Below, piece by piece: positions 44,328 through 55,864 of a stretch of DNA of 64,000 nucleotides (within the stretch, counting starts at the first letter, position 1; each line of letters starts with the position of its first letter). The stretch covers positions 62,001-126,000 of the forward strand of contig MU400551.1 in the NCBI GenBank assembly GCA_022578965.1, written 5' to 3'. A model generated the notes under the pieces. It was not told the DNA's origin. It searched no databases and saw only the letters and a program-made list of their open reading frames with translations. Both the position numbers and the translations under genes were made by a program. Source of the stretch: Xylaria sp. FL1777 (Eukaryota; Ascomycota; Sordariomycetes; Xylariales; Xylariaceae).

Positions 44328-45738
44328 TTTGATATGCTGGGATACGAAGGCTCACTGCGGTTCTTAGGGTTCTTAGAGCTTGGGAAAAGGTGGAATTTTT
44401 ATCTATGACGAGCCTTCTGATACATTTATATATATATCTTCGGGAAATGTAGGGACACGTTTAGTTGAGAGTGGCAGTTTAGTCATGTTCGTTTGGCTCT
44501 GATTCATCTTACACCCCGTCCGTCACCACAAAGGTACCATACCCACCCACGCAGTATGTCTGGTTATGATTGAAAAATCTTATCATGACCTGCTGTAACC
44601 TAATGACGTTGCTGGTAGCATTCAATCTTCTAGCTGGCGCAAGCACCATGGAAAGTGCCCACAGAATGGATCCATTTCAAGGAGAAAGAGGTGGGCTGGT
44701 GGATTGTGAGGGTATTCGGGCCCATACAAACCTCAGTCCGGCTGTCCTAGCCGGCGTGTTATCAAGCTTCATTGCACCATACACAAGAGGATGAAACCTT
44801 CAGACAGTGTCAGTCTGATAAAGGGTCTCTGGACCATACATATAGTGTGGAACGATGCTCCATCAGCCGTGCAGTAGCCGTGTCTGATAACGTCTAATTG
44901 CGCCCGCTTCAGAGGGTCGGTGACATCATGCGGCTCCGCTGAACCCGTTAATGACTCGACATGGCGGGAGGCTCTTCGGTAAGAGTTTTCTAGCTCCCGA
45001 GACGGCGCCGAGTGGGCTGCCAGCGAAACCACCAGCGCAGAGCCAGCGTTTGGCATGATCGACATTGCGAATGCGGTGCCTATCGTTAGGGTCAAGGGGG
45101 TCTGCAAGGGATGCCTCGCCTAGGGTAACCGAGGATCTTTTTCTTTTCCTTTTTTCCATATCGCCGCATTTACCCTCGGAAAGCTCTTCGTACAGGATTG
45201 CTGCTCCGGATCATATCTGCAGATTGAAGATCAATTTCCAAATGAATATGCAAGACACTGCGCACCGACCCTCCCAACAGCGCTGCAAGGGCGATTAGAG
45301 GCGTAGAAAATACTCGGTGCTGGTGGGTATCGGATGCTGCCGCCATCTGCAAGATTATTACGCGAGTCGACACATCGTTATCAACTTAGTAGGTTAAGCC
45401 AAGACAAAGCAAGCCCTTTGCTTATATCAGGACGCCGCTCGGTAGCCACTCTGGGAGCCACTCGGTGTGGGTATGTTATATCTCCTTCTACCAGTGATAA
45501 GGAAAGGATGCGTCACAGGTCACCACAGGGACACACTCAGCGAAAGTAGAACCTAGACCCAGGTTTTGCACTGCTCCCACTACCTACTACTTGAAGAAGC
45601 TGTTCACACCAGGCACCGGCTCACTAGTCTAGTGTGTAGTTTGTAATATCTCGTATCTCATATCTCTCACCGCAACTCCATTCAAAGCGTCAGGCTTTGA
45701 CCATATTTCACTCAAGTCATACACATTCAGATTTCGAA
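44328..45738. other. Intergenic with unassigned small frames
   Basis: On the minus strand, frames between 45373 and 44769 have somewhat protein-like composition (a basic RKRKRSS segment, hydrophobic stretches), but I could not join them into a convincing gene. The right part is the promoter of the aldo-keto reductase gene. Confidence 0.45.
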
Positions 45739-46734
45739 ATGCCGATAAATACGACTGCATTCACACTGAATAACGGGGTGAAAATCCCCGCGCTAGGATT
45801 TGGCACCTTTGCCAACGAGGGAGCCAAGGGAGAGACGTACAAGGCAGTGAAATGCGCTCTGCAGGTCGGTTACCGCCATTTAGACTGCGCGTGGTTCTAC
45901 CTTAACGAGGGCGAGGTCGGTGAAGCCATCCGGGACTTCCTGAAGGAGAACCAATCCGTGAAGCGGGAAGAGATCTTCATCACAACCAAGGTGTGGAACC
46001 ACTTACACGAACCCGAGGACGTGAAGTGGTCTCTTGAGAACTCGCTGCAGAACTTCGGGCTCGACTACGTCGACCTGTTCATAGTGCACTGGCCTATCGC
46101 AGCCGAGCGCAACGACGACTACACGGTAAAGATCGGCGCCGACGGCAAGTATGTGATCAACAAGGACCTCACGGAGAACCCGGAGCCCACATGGCGGGCC
46201 ATGGAGGAGCTCCTCGCCAGCGGCAAGACACGTTCAATCGGCGTCTCGAACTGGACGATACCCGGCCTCAAGAAGCTGCTGGGCTTCGCTAAGGTCAAAC
46301 CGCAGGTCAACCAGGTCGAGGTGCACCCGTTCCTCCCGAACGACGAGCTAGTCCAGTTCTGCCAGGCCAACGACATCGTCGTCCAAGCCTACTCACCCCT
46401 CGGATCCCAGGACCAGGTCCCTACCACGGGCGAGAAGGTCCGCACCAACAAGACACTCAACGAGGTCGCGGACCGCAGCGGCCACACGCTGGCGCAGGTC
46501 CTGCTCGCGTGGGGCCTGCGACGCGGCTACATCGTGCTGCCCAAGAGCTCGACGCCCTCGCGCATCGAGAGCAACGCACAGATCCCCGAGCTATCCGACG
46601 CCGACTTCGAGGCCGTCCAGGAGGTCGCGAAGGGCAGACATGCGCGGTTCGTCAACATGAAGGGCGTGTTTGGCTACGACGTGTGGCCCGAGGAGGCCAC
46701 GGTCAACGGGGTCTCTGTCGGGGCTTCTTCCTAA
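45739..46734 (+). CDS. Aldo-keto reductase (glycerol dehydrogenase/GCY1-like)
   Basis: A single exon of 331 aa. It is an NADPH-dependent reductase of aldehydes and ketones; close fungal relatives reduce D-glyceraldehyde, dihydroxyacetone or D-galacturonate breakdown products. The full catalytic tetrad is visible: Asp49 and Tyr54 in HLDCAWFY, Lys84 in TTKVWN and His117 in FIVHWP. Other AKR marks: GFGTFAN, SIGVSNW, QVNQVEVHPFL, AYSPLGS and the cofactor block VLPKSSTPSRI. I chose the ATG at 45739 because it gives the usual N-terminus; the open frame also includes an ATG at 45697 that would add 14 residues. The body is very GC-rich with C/G-ending codons, a sign of high expression. It converges with the gene at 47003. 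Confidence 0.92.
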   Translation: MPINTTAFTLNNGVKIPALGFGTFANEGAKGETYKAVKCALQVGYRHLDCAWFYLNEGEVGEAIRDFLKENQSVKREEIFITTKVWNHLHEPEDVKWSLENSLQNFGLDYVDLFIVHWPIAAERNDDYTVKIGADGKYVINKDLTENPEPTWRAMEELLASGKTRSIGVSNWTIPGLKKLLGFAKVKPQVNQVEVHPFLPNDELVQFCQANDIVVQAYSPLGSQDQVPTTGEKVRTNKTLNEVADRSGHTLAQVLLAWGLRRGYIVLPKSSTPSRIESNAQIPELSDADFEAVQEVAKGRHARFVNMKGVFGYDVWPEEATVNGVSVGASS

Positions 46735-47002
46735 ATGAGCTTATTATGATTGATGTCGCGTCACGATTGATGGGAAGAGCCCAAAAAAAAAGGGAATGAA
46801 TGAATGGGATTGAATTTGATGCTAGAGAAATTCCGGGAAATGCTTCTTGCGTTGTGTCTTTGGTTTTTTTTCCCCCATGAGATAGATGTATATATGAGCA
46901 GCCTAAAAAGGAAAAAGAAGGGAAGAAAAAAAAATAGAGTTAGTAGAGGCTGAGATCGGCACCCCTTCAAACTGCCGGTATCTTCCATGCCACACTGTTC
47001 CC

Positions 47003-47591
47003 CTAGGCCTTGACAGCATCGGCAAAGAAACCACTATCATGATGCACGTGTTAGAAATGACCGCTTACGGATACTTTGACTTATTGTTGAGGAATTTGGG
47101 ACAATGAGAGGGCAAGGGAAAGTTGTCAGTGGAAAAAGAAAAGAAAAAAAAAAAAAGAAGAAAAAAAGAAAGGGTTGGGAATCATACTGGTGATACTCAG
47201 GATGAGCCTTCTCGACATTCCCCTTGATGAGCTTCCTCGTGACGATGTTGCTCTCGATGTTGACGACCTCCTCCAGCAGGCCCCCGCGCACCCGCCACTT
47301 AGTGGTGATAGTCATAGAGCCCGTGGGCGCCTTGCCCTCGATGACGGCGTCGACGCCCTCGGCGACGTTGGTCAGCGTCATCTGGAACGTCGTCTGCCCG
47401 ACCGGCCTCTTGTCCGTGATGTCGTAGACGCACGGCTGGTCCGGCGCCGGCGTCCCGGAGACGTGCTTCTGCGAGATCAGCTGCGGACACGTCGTCTTGA
47501 TGTACAGGTCGTGGTTGTGCAGGCTGTTGATCACAGCTTGCTCCGTCGCCCCTGCTGGCAGAGGGGTCTTGATGACTGTCTCGCTGCCCAT
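47003..47591 (-). CDS. Small protein, possibly DUF7053/SRPBCC-like
   Basis: Two exons, complement(47188..47591) and complement(47003..47033), with a 154-nt intron (donor GTATGA, TTCTAAC branch, acceptor ATAG) that is unusually rich in A/G on the plus strand, give 144 aa. It begins VIKTPLPAGATEQAVINSLHNHDLYIK, then has YDITDK, a beta-rich middle (TMTLTNV, SMTITTKWRV) and LLEEVVNIESNIVTRKLIKGNVEKAH. That order resembles fungal DUF7053 proteins, which have a lipid- or ligand-binding helix-grip look. It has no signal peptide and no membrane segment. The function is unknown. The short final exon (HGFFADAVKA) is supported by phase and splice sites only. Confidence 0.7.
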
Positions 47592-49301
47592 GTTGGAGGT
47601 CTGGTGGGCGTTTTAGATGCTGGTGTTATGGATCGGTGCGTGGAAAGTATCGTGCGAGGGATAGTATGACTAGAAGAGGTTGTAGAGAAAAAGGAAAACA
47701 GAAGAGGCTTGACGTGCTGTTCTTCAGCTCTTTATATGATGCAAGTTTCGGCGCATCCGTCATGTTTTTGCTCTGTCCATGTCAACCTAAAGGAACTCTA
47801 TGCTGTGACATCTAACTATCTAAGGTGCGAGTCCGGGGTATGCATGAGGACGGACGCCTTGTTACCCCGTTCATCGGGTACGAGGAGAAGAAAAGAATGA
47901 AGTTGTCTGGGTCAGTGGTGATTAGCTGCTACTTATTCGCAGAAGATGACTGGGTCGAATTCCGTTTCGTTCAAGCATGCATGAATAATGCTTTCAAGTG
48001 TACATCGCTGTAGTAAAGTATTCCTGGTATATTTAGGTTTATAAATAAAACAGATAATTTCCAATTTGCACGTTCCAACGAGAGTAAGCAGCTAAAGTGA
48101 AGCATACCTCCATAGTCTTCTTCTTCAGCCGCCTTCGATGTTGCAACGAAGTACGGTAGAAGGGCGGCAATAGTTGTCGCCGTGGTCCGTGATGATAACT
48201 GTCACACACGCTGTACCCAAAATAGAATGTGACAAGATATTATTATGAGAGAATCTGCAGGCCAAGTGATAAACTAGGTGCAGAGCCAGTACGATGTAAT
48301 GCAGGCTTCGGAGGTTGTTGGAGATCTCCAACCCGTCATGTTGGTTGGACATGAGAATATGCCGAGTCCGAGGGGAACATAAGCTAGGCAGAACGCATGA
48401 AAGCTTAATCCAGCATCCTACATAATATCATGCTCTCATGAGAAGATGATAGGTTTATGGCGCGCGTTCAACTGGCTTCAACATAACTTGCAAGTACCAT
48501 CACTATAGAACAAATATCTTCCATACCATACTACTCCGGAGACCAGCCATGAACAGGTTGGTTTCTCCTACCTGTCCGGATTTCTTCACAAGTTAGAGGT
48601 TTGGATACGACTAGTAGGAATTAATTCATGAGCGACGATGATAACAACATAGACAGGAAGCAGACTACTATTAGGAGGCGAGGGTAACACCCCGATCCTG
48701 ACAGCTAGGAAATACAACAACTTCCGAGAACACAAGCATTGCGTACTTAGGTGGTACGCGGTATTTCCCCAACTACGAGGCAAAAATAGAGCTAGCTAGC
48801 CCCTCATATCCTCCCCTTCCTTTCCGCCTACTTTCTCTTCTCTATGTCCCGACCATGACGTGTTGGCCTTACGTCTCAAGCAGGAGGCTTGTACCAACCT
48901 GGTAGAGACCCCTGGGTTGGAAGTGGTGGTTAACCTGCGGGAGCCGGTTTCTCGCTCGCCTACCCCAAGGCTAGCTGCTAGCATGGCATATCGTCGTCGA
49001 ACATTAAATCTAGCGTATTTGTTCCCTCCGAAGCTGGCTAGCTATGTATTGTATTACCATGTTATAATCTAGAAAAGGCCAGTTTCACGCCATGTAACCG
49101 TCGCAGAAAAAAAGAAGAGGATGAGTGTAGGGGATCAAAGTTACAATGACAGGTCACGATTCACTTTTCTCTGTCTTCAAATTTCTTAGACTCTGTTGGA
49201 ATTTGGTTGATTCAATTTGCCCAATACAGGTAGTTTGGTCCTCTAGTCTTCGTCAATAACTTAGAAGGACTAATCTGTACCACCTAACAAGTTAATATGC
49301 T
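47592..49301. other. Intergenic
   Basis: About 1.7 kb with no supportable gene. Small frames (for example 48125-48352 and 48586-48783, minus) have no support. There is a pyrimidine-rich tract at 48805-48845. Confidence 0.55.
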
Positions 49302-51403
49302 TTATGAATCTAGCATCTTATTGTCAAACTTTTTGCCCTTGCCCTTTGCCCTTCCTTTGAAATGTTTCTTGCTTGACCCGAGCCGAACTTCACTAGGATC
49401 TAAACCGGTCTCGAGGGCAATCATAGTCCTGGCCTTGCGCCCACTAAGTTCCTTGGCCGCCGCCTGCGCTTTTCCTTGTTCTGTATATTTGTGGTTGAAG
49501 GGCATTGATAAATGCCCTGCGTTTCCAGCGTTCCGGGCGAAGAACGCCTTGTCGAGTGACTGCGATTTGGCGCCTGTGGGCAAAGCGAGAATCTCAGTAT
49601 CCATCGTGGACTCGTCGTCGCCCACGTCGAGAGCTTCCATAGCAGCCAGCAATGCAGCCCTCCGTTTCGCAGGTAAATGCGCCGCATCATAAAGTTCGTG
49701 GTTGAAGTCCGCACCTTCACCCCAGCCAGGAGGAGGCTCAACATAAAGTAACTTCCCATTCACGTAGTCCTTAAGGACTACTCTCGCTGCTCTCGACTCA
49801 TCTGGCAGCCCAACACCTTGAGTTTTGTAACCCCTTGCTTTAGCGTAAGCCGATAAAAACTCGCTAGCTGTGGGAATCCCAGTTCCTCCCTCTTCAAGGG
49901 GGCGAGTTTTGATGTGTATACCATAAATGGCCTCCAAAAACGGTTGAGGTATTCGGTGTGTGATTAAAGCAGCCGGACCTGTGAACTCTCGCATTTGATC
50001 AATTGGTAGGACGCCATTGCAAACTAGATCAGCCTTGGTCGTTGCAAAATTAGGAAAAACCAGACCCGGACAATCACACAGGATGACCTTTTCACTAAGG
50101 TGAATCGTCTGAAAGTGCTTAGTTTTACCGGGAGTTGAGGAGACCGAGACTTTCTTAGCACCAATAAGAGCATTGATAGTTGACGATTTTCCAACGTTGG
50201 GATACCCAACTAGGCCTATCTGCAGTTTTTTGTCGGGATCTAACTACGTTAGTCGTTGGTGTTCGAAAATGAATGGGTGGTTTCGCTTACCGTCAGGATC
50301 ATGTGCTTGTTGGAGAAAAATATCTTCCAGCTCCTCAACAGTCAATATCCTCGTATCGTCTTCGGTTATGTCGGGTAAGGGGGCTCCTGAGATCCCACTT
50401 TCCTCGTCGTTCTCTTCTTCGCTTGATACCCCTTCAAGAGATTCTTCGTCTTCCTCGCTTTGATTTCTTTGCAGAGTTTTAGGGTTGGAGCTCTCGCCGT
50501 GCAGCGGCTCTTCAGGCTCAAGCTCACGTGCCTCATTAAGCTGCTTCGCTAAGCTTGCAGAGAAGAAGCGGTAAGCAATGCGCTTCTCCTTGAAATGCCT
50601 AGACCATGCCTTCCTCTGTGTAGTTGTCATCATGTCTGCCTTGTTGACTAGCAACAAGTTCTTCTTTGAAGGGTCGACATCCTTGACATAGTGTTCCAGA
50701 TCCTCTGAGCGAAACATTAGAGGGTTTCGTGCATCAACGATCTGAACCACAAGGTCGGATCGCTCGATGACGCGCCAGAGCTGCCTCCAAACCTCCAAAT
50801 TCCGCTCGAAAGGGGTCATAAGGAGGTCATTATACTCCTGGAGCTCTGCCAAACCCCTCCTCCATATCAAAAACGCCTCTCTTTCTCGTTGGTCTAACTC
50901 CTCAGGCGTCGTAGAAGTATCCCACTTCGGCCGACGCGGCACCGTCAATCTCCCTCTATGCTGATTCTGCTTCCCTATGATGTTTCGCTCTTCTGTGGCC
51001 GTTAGGAGGTACGGGTTCCTCTGGTCGGTGTGGATGATCTTTACGTTATTCATTTTCTCGGCAGTGAAATCAGTTCCGGCGAGCTCAGCTGTAGCCAGAA
51101 ATTCGTCCAGGGCACCTTGCTCGGTGACGGAGCGCATCTTGACCCATGCTGCCTCCTTTTTGTCGTTTGTGATGTACTATATAATACAACGATGGCTGGT
51201 ATTAGTGACATGTATGGAATACATTGAATTTGGGGGGGCTTTTTTTAAAAGGATGGGACAGAACACACCTCTTCGCCTGTAGCATGATTGATTCGCGTGA
51301 CTCCAGTGCCTTTCCTGCGGTCGGCTCCTTTTCCTTTACCGAACCGATCATTCATCAGCGTATTGCCGAGCCCCACGGAGCCCTTGGATTTGGCCAACAC
51401 CAT
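49302..51403 (-). CDS. LSG1: Large-subunit GTPase 1 (LSG1)
   Basis: Three exons, complement(51269..51403), complement(50291..51176) and complement(49302..50239), with introns of 92 and 51 nt, give 652 aa. LSG1 is a cytoplasmic GTPase that releases the export adaptor NMD3 from pre-60S ribosomal subunits. The GTPase is circularly permuted as in the YlqF/YawG family: VDARNPL and the G4 motif NKAD (223-226) come before the P-loop GYPNVGKSS (352-360), then the switch STPGKTKHFQT and G3 DCPG. Exon 1 (MVLAKSKGSVGLGNTLMNDRF) is the standard LSG1 start. An acidic insert (about 265-330) separates G4 from G1. The Lys/Gly-rich C-terminus (HFKGRAKGKGKK) fits RNA binding. It is divergent from LTV1 across 544 bp. 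Confidence 0.95.
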
Positions 51404-51947
51404 CTTGAATGATGGGAGCCTTTAAGGTCTTGCTAAGAAGAAGAGGAGTGGAAAGTAGGCACCAAATAATGTGGATTTTAGACAAAGAAAACCAAGTTTT
51501 ATTTGGTAGAGCGTTAGGTCCCTACGCAAGGTTGATGATGGTGATGCGATGGTCCGTCCTTATCACTATCAGTCTATCACGATCGCAGTAGTTGTTGTAG
51601 TAGTGCAAAGTGCCTGCTAGCTGATTAATTGGAGGGGCGAGGGGCAGGAATGCGAGGGGCAACTTTGAATTTTTGCGTCACCTTTCTAACCCGATAAACC
51701 CCCGATAAGCTACTTAGGCATTCACCCCACCAAATTTTCGACCCTGAGTCGTGGGCGCAATCGTAGGCCAGCGTAGGCTATCGCATCTCTATCTGGGAAG
51801 ACCAACCTACCTACCTAGGGAAGGATACTTGGACCCTCCGGGTATGGAATCCTCATCAATTGAATTCGACCGTCTCGTAAGCATCACTTACCCTCATTCC
51901 ATACTAAATTGCCAAATTGTTGCCTGAGCTCTACAAGAACCTTCAAG
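51404..51947. promoter_or_regulatory. Bidirectional promoter of LSG1 and LTV1
   Basis: 544 bp separate the two start codons. AT-rich patches resembling the RRPE ribosome-biogenesis motif (AAATTTTCG near 51731, GAATTTTTGCG near 51667) and a TGATGAGG word on the minus strand near 51852 recall PAC/RRPE sites, but none is a full consensus match. ACCTACCTACCTAGG repeats lie near 51806. Confidence 0.45.
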
Positions 51948-53400
51948 ATGCCCAAGGGCAAGTGGATGTAAGCAGTCCTTTCTCCCCCCTCCTAAGCGTA
52001 GGTGGACGATATGCTAAGACTCATTGTCGCGTTGCAGCAACAAGAAGACGGCCCAGCACTTCACGCTGGTGCACCGTCCACAGAATGACCCGCTCATTCA
52101 CGACGCCGAAGCACCTTCCATGGTCTTGAACCCTACAAACAACCTCAATGCCTCCAAAGGAAAGAAGCTAAACGACCTGGCCTCGGAGCTGAGCAGCGAC
52201 GATGTAGCCCACATGCGCGCGAACGAGGGCGAGGCCGCCAACTACGGCGTCTACTACGACGACACCGAGTACGACTACATGCAGCACCTGCGGGATCTGG
52301 GGTCGTCGGGCGCCGGGGACGTCGTCTTCGTCGAGGCGGAGACGGAGCAGAATAAGGGGAAGGGCAAGCACAAGCAGAGTCTCGAGGATGCCATCCGGCA
52401 GCTCGATATAGAAGACGAGGAGCGCAAGAAGCGCGAGCTCTTCGACGATTCGTTTCTGCCGAGTCAGAACCTCCAGCACGTCACCTACCAGGCACAACAG
52501 AACATCCCGGATGCGATTGCTGGTTTCCAGCCCGACATGGACCCGAGACTGCGGGAGGTGCTGGAGGCTCTTGAGGACGAGGCGTATGTGGATGACGAGG
52601 ATGATGGCTTATTCCAGGAGTTGGCGAAAGACGGACGGGAACTCGACGAGATCGAGTTTGAAGACGACGAGGGCTGGGAGACGGACGACACGGCTAAGCC
52701 CAGGAAAGAATACAACGATGACGCCGAGGTACCTGACTTAGTCCCAGTCGCCGGAGCAGCAGGGGAAGACGGCACAACGACGGGTGAAGAGGCCGATGTA
52801 GTGAAAAACGAGAATTGGTTAGAGGATTTCCAAAAGTTCAAAAAGAACCAGAAGACCGGCGGTCGTCCTGCGGCCGGGGTTGCACCCTCACATTCAGACA
52901 TGCAATCCAGCATCTTAAGCACAACTACGAACGGCGGGCGCCGCAAGAAGCGCAAGGGCGCTCTGACGTCGCAGTCCGGGTACTCGATGACATCCTCTTC
53001 GCTAGTACGTACGGAGCAGCTTAGTCTCCTGGACGCGCGCTTTGAAATCCTCGAGCAGAAGCAGTATAACCCCGAGCACGACGACTACGAATGGGATGGG
53101 GATGAAGACGATGATGACGATGATACCAAGTCGACAACCATGTCTGCGATGTCGACGGCATCGAGTGTCACAGGCCCGTTGCGTTCCGATTTTGACAGTA
53201 TTCTGGACGATTTCTTGGGTGAGTATTCGATGCACGGGAAGAAGGCCGTTAAGAAAGGCAAGTGGGGAAATGGTGTAGAGCAATTCGATGAGTTTCGGCG
53301 GGAACTTGGACCAGCGAGAGTGCCGGCCAAGTACGGTGTCAAACAGCAGACAGCCGCCACGACGAAGGCGGGTGGTGCGTCAACATCCTCTTCACGGTGA
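51948..53400 (+). CDS. LTV1: 40S ribosome biogenesis factor LTV1
   Basis: Two exons, join(51948..51967, 52038..53400), give 460 aa. LTV1 assists small-subunit maturation and export and positions uS3 and eS10. The 20-nt first exon encodes MPKGKW and joins in phase 2 to [23 protein letters not shown], the conserved LTV1 start, so the tiny exon is well supported. Then come the D/E-rich region with [17 protein letters not shown] at about 75-95, [34 protein letters not shown], and the C-terminal LDDFLGEY block. The acidic composition through about 170-260 and 355-375 is usual in the family. It lies head-to-head with LSG1. Confidence 0.94.
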
Positions 53401-53869
53401 AGTCGCTTCGATAGTTGTCAAGAAATACTAAGATACCCTATAGACCCAAGTCAGCTTCATGTGCGTGCGTTCTCTCTCTCACGTGTTCACTGTGCAGTTG
53501 CCTGCCGTGGATTCCTAGCCACTCAAGTAATCTTCATAAACGATCAATTCTTCGTACTACTACAGCATATCACTTCCAAACCTGCATGATACAATGTGCC
53601 AGAGTAGCCAATAGTCTACCAATCACCGGTATGCTGACCTGATAGCAACTATGTCTGGCCATAACGCTCCAGGGGCAAGGAGGATTGTCTTGCTCAGATG
53701 GGCCAGATCAAGCTGAATTCGCCCCTCTTCACGGCATATCCCGAGGGTGTCATACATCAGGTGCGAGAACTCCCCAGGCTTGATCCGTCCACTCCTCTAT
53801 CCAGCGCAGTAAGTTGGCGATACGCCTAGGAAGCGACCCTTCCGGCTGCCAATCCGGTCTATCGGCTTC
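53401..53869. other. Intergenic between convergent genes
   Basis: 3' flanks of LTV1 and taxilin. Nothing else is seen. Confidence 0.6.
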
Positions 53870-55864
53870 CTAGCGATGACCATTCATGGCAGGCGGCCGT
53901 TCCGGTCCATAGGCACCTGGTACACTGGGTACTTCTTCCTCGGTATCGTCGTCGTCGAATTCTCCTTCGCTGATTTGCTCCTCTGCGTCGTCGTCATACT
54001 CGCACTCGCTATCCTCTTCGCCCTCTAGCTCTCCTTCGTCAGCATCTCCACCCTCAGTATAACAAGTCTCCATAGTACCTTGCATCCCTGCTGGTATACC
54101 ACGACCTTGTTGTTGCATTTGGTTGATAATGCTGGTTAACTTGTCATTCTTTTTCTTGACGTCCTCGACATCTTTGAGGTGCTTGTTACGTTCCTCGGCC
54201 ATCTTAAGGATATTTGAGTTCAGAGCCGTATCTCTGCGCCTGTAAGCCTCGTTCTCCTTCTCCAACTTCTTGGTCTTTTTAGACATGTCTTCCATCTCCT
54301 TGCGAAACGTTAAAAACAGATCGTTACTGTTATTAAGGGTATCCTCGACCTCGTCGCCTGTTAACGCCTGTGTTGGGCGCGCAAGAGAAAGAAACAGGGT
54401 GCATACCTGCTTGAACTTCTCGACATAGACATTGAGTTGGTTCCGCAGTTCCGTTTCCGTCTTGGTAAATGTGAGGACTTGGTTATTAAGCTGACGGGCG
54501 CGATTGCCTTCGGCTTCGACGGCCTTCTTTTGCTGTTCGTACCGCGCCATATTCCATTGAACTTCTATCTCTTTAGTTCGCATAGCGGAATGGAAGTGGA
54601 GTTCGCGTAGTTCATATTGATCAATCATGGACTTGAAGCGATTCTTGAATCTGGACCGTCACAGTCAGCCAAAAGTGCAGACTTGCATGCAGGGGGCGAT
54701 TGTACAGTTCTTCTGCTTTCATATAGACGACTTGTTTTCGCGGGTTATCTTTCTCTTCCTGGTAGCCTTCTAAGGTCTCGAGCACTTTCTTAAAACGCTC
54801 GTCCGAGGAAGTCTTGAGTCGGTCGTGAGAATCATTCAGCGCTCTGTGTTCGTTCTATACACAACCTCCATCAGCGTCATTGCCCCTTTTGATCAGAGTA
54901 TGAATTCTACCTTGAGCTTGTTATTCTCCTTCTGCAATTCACGACACAACTTCTCTAGCTTCTCTTTTAGCCCGACTTGCTTACTAAGGTCAGTTCTGCT
55001 CGAGTCTTTTTCTTTCTGCAATTGGTCGGCACGCTTCTTGTTCTTGATGTTTTCGCGCTCAAGTCGCTTTAAATTCGCAAAAAGCTCGGAAGATCGCTTC
55101 GTAAGAAGGTCGATTTTGTCCATGTCGTTCATCTTATTCATCTGATGATTTAACTCGCGATTGGCCTTGCGGACTTCTCGGTCTAAAATGAAGCAATATT
55201 AGCCGGCATATCATTGTGTAAACAACAGGAAAGATACAACGCAATCCATTCAGCGGACGTTAAATCTTGCATCATGACTATGCGCCAGATAGCCCTAGGT
55301 TTATTTTGGGGTTCTTTTTTGTCCATGTCTTGGATATGCTCATTCGCGATGGTTTAAATCCATTCTAGACGGTCGCTATCGCCCTTAGAGAAGGAGCAAT
55401 ATAAGGTAAGGTTTGGTCCTCCAGCGCTTAAACACGAGGGATATGCGCCAGGTTGTTAAAGAACGCAAACCCAACAACACACTCTGTACGATGCGCCGGC
55501 GGGAACGCACCATGTCCTATAAAGTATAGTGTTTGCCCAATCATTATTAGAAAAAAGAAACTCAATTCGACGTACCAATCTCGGCCTCTTGTTCTCTTTC
55601 AGCAGCAGTGTCAACCTCGAGTTGAGATATCCTAGCAGCAACCAATTTTGACGCCTCGGAGGAATCCAACGCCTTCTTCCCCTTTCCTTTCTTGCTTGCG
55701 GCCATGGCGGGCGTTGGCGTTGGCGCGGGTCGAGGCTCATGCACCGGGACATGGTGGCTATTGGAGAGGGACGGGTCATCGTGAGCATGTGAAGCCGTGC
55801 CATTGGAGAGCGAGGCGAGAGGAGCCGGCGTTGCTGAGGGTGCACGATGGCTCGTACTTGCCAT
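53870..55864 (-). CDS. Taxilin family coiled-coil protein
   Basis: Five exons, complement(55576..55864), complement(54911..55182), complement(54706..54854), complement(54407..54650) and complement(53870..54349), give 477 aa. Taxilins are long coiled-coil proteins that bind syntaxins or ribosome-associated NAC and take part in vesicle traffic. The N-terminal 80 residues are Ser/Pro/Ala-rich with a Lys/Gly patch. Residues about 97-420 are almost all heptad-like, with KLEKLCRELQKENNKLK, LFKNRFKSMIDQYELRELHFHSAMRTKE, and YVEKFKQVEDTLNNSNDLFLTFRKEMEDMSKK, the core of the taxilin domain. The tail is acidic. The first intron is long (393 nt) and might hide a small exon. The fourth intron could end at 54366/54367 (39 nt) instead of 54350 (57 nt); I prefer 57 nt because it restores the family sequence. 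Confidence 0.86.

Noticed and set aside
47175..47669. 164-codon open frame on the plus strand
   Set aside because: Antisense to exon 1 of the small DUF7053-like gene; Arg/Asp/Val composition typical of a shadow frame.
52168..52955. Antisense frames across LTV1
   Set aside because: They mirror the acidic, GC-rich LTV1 coding sequence and have no independent support.
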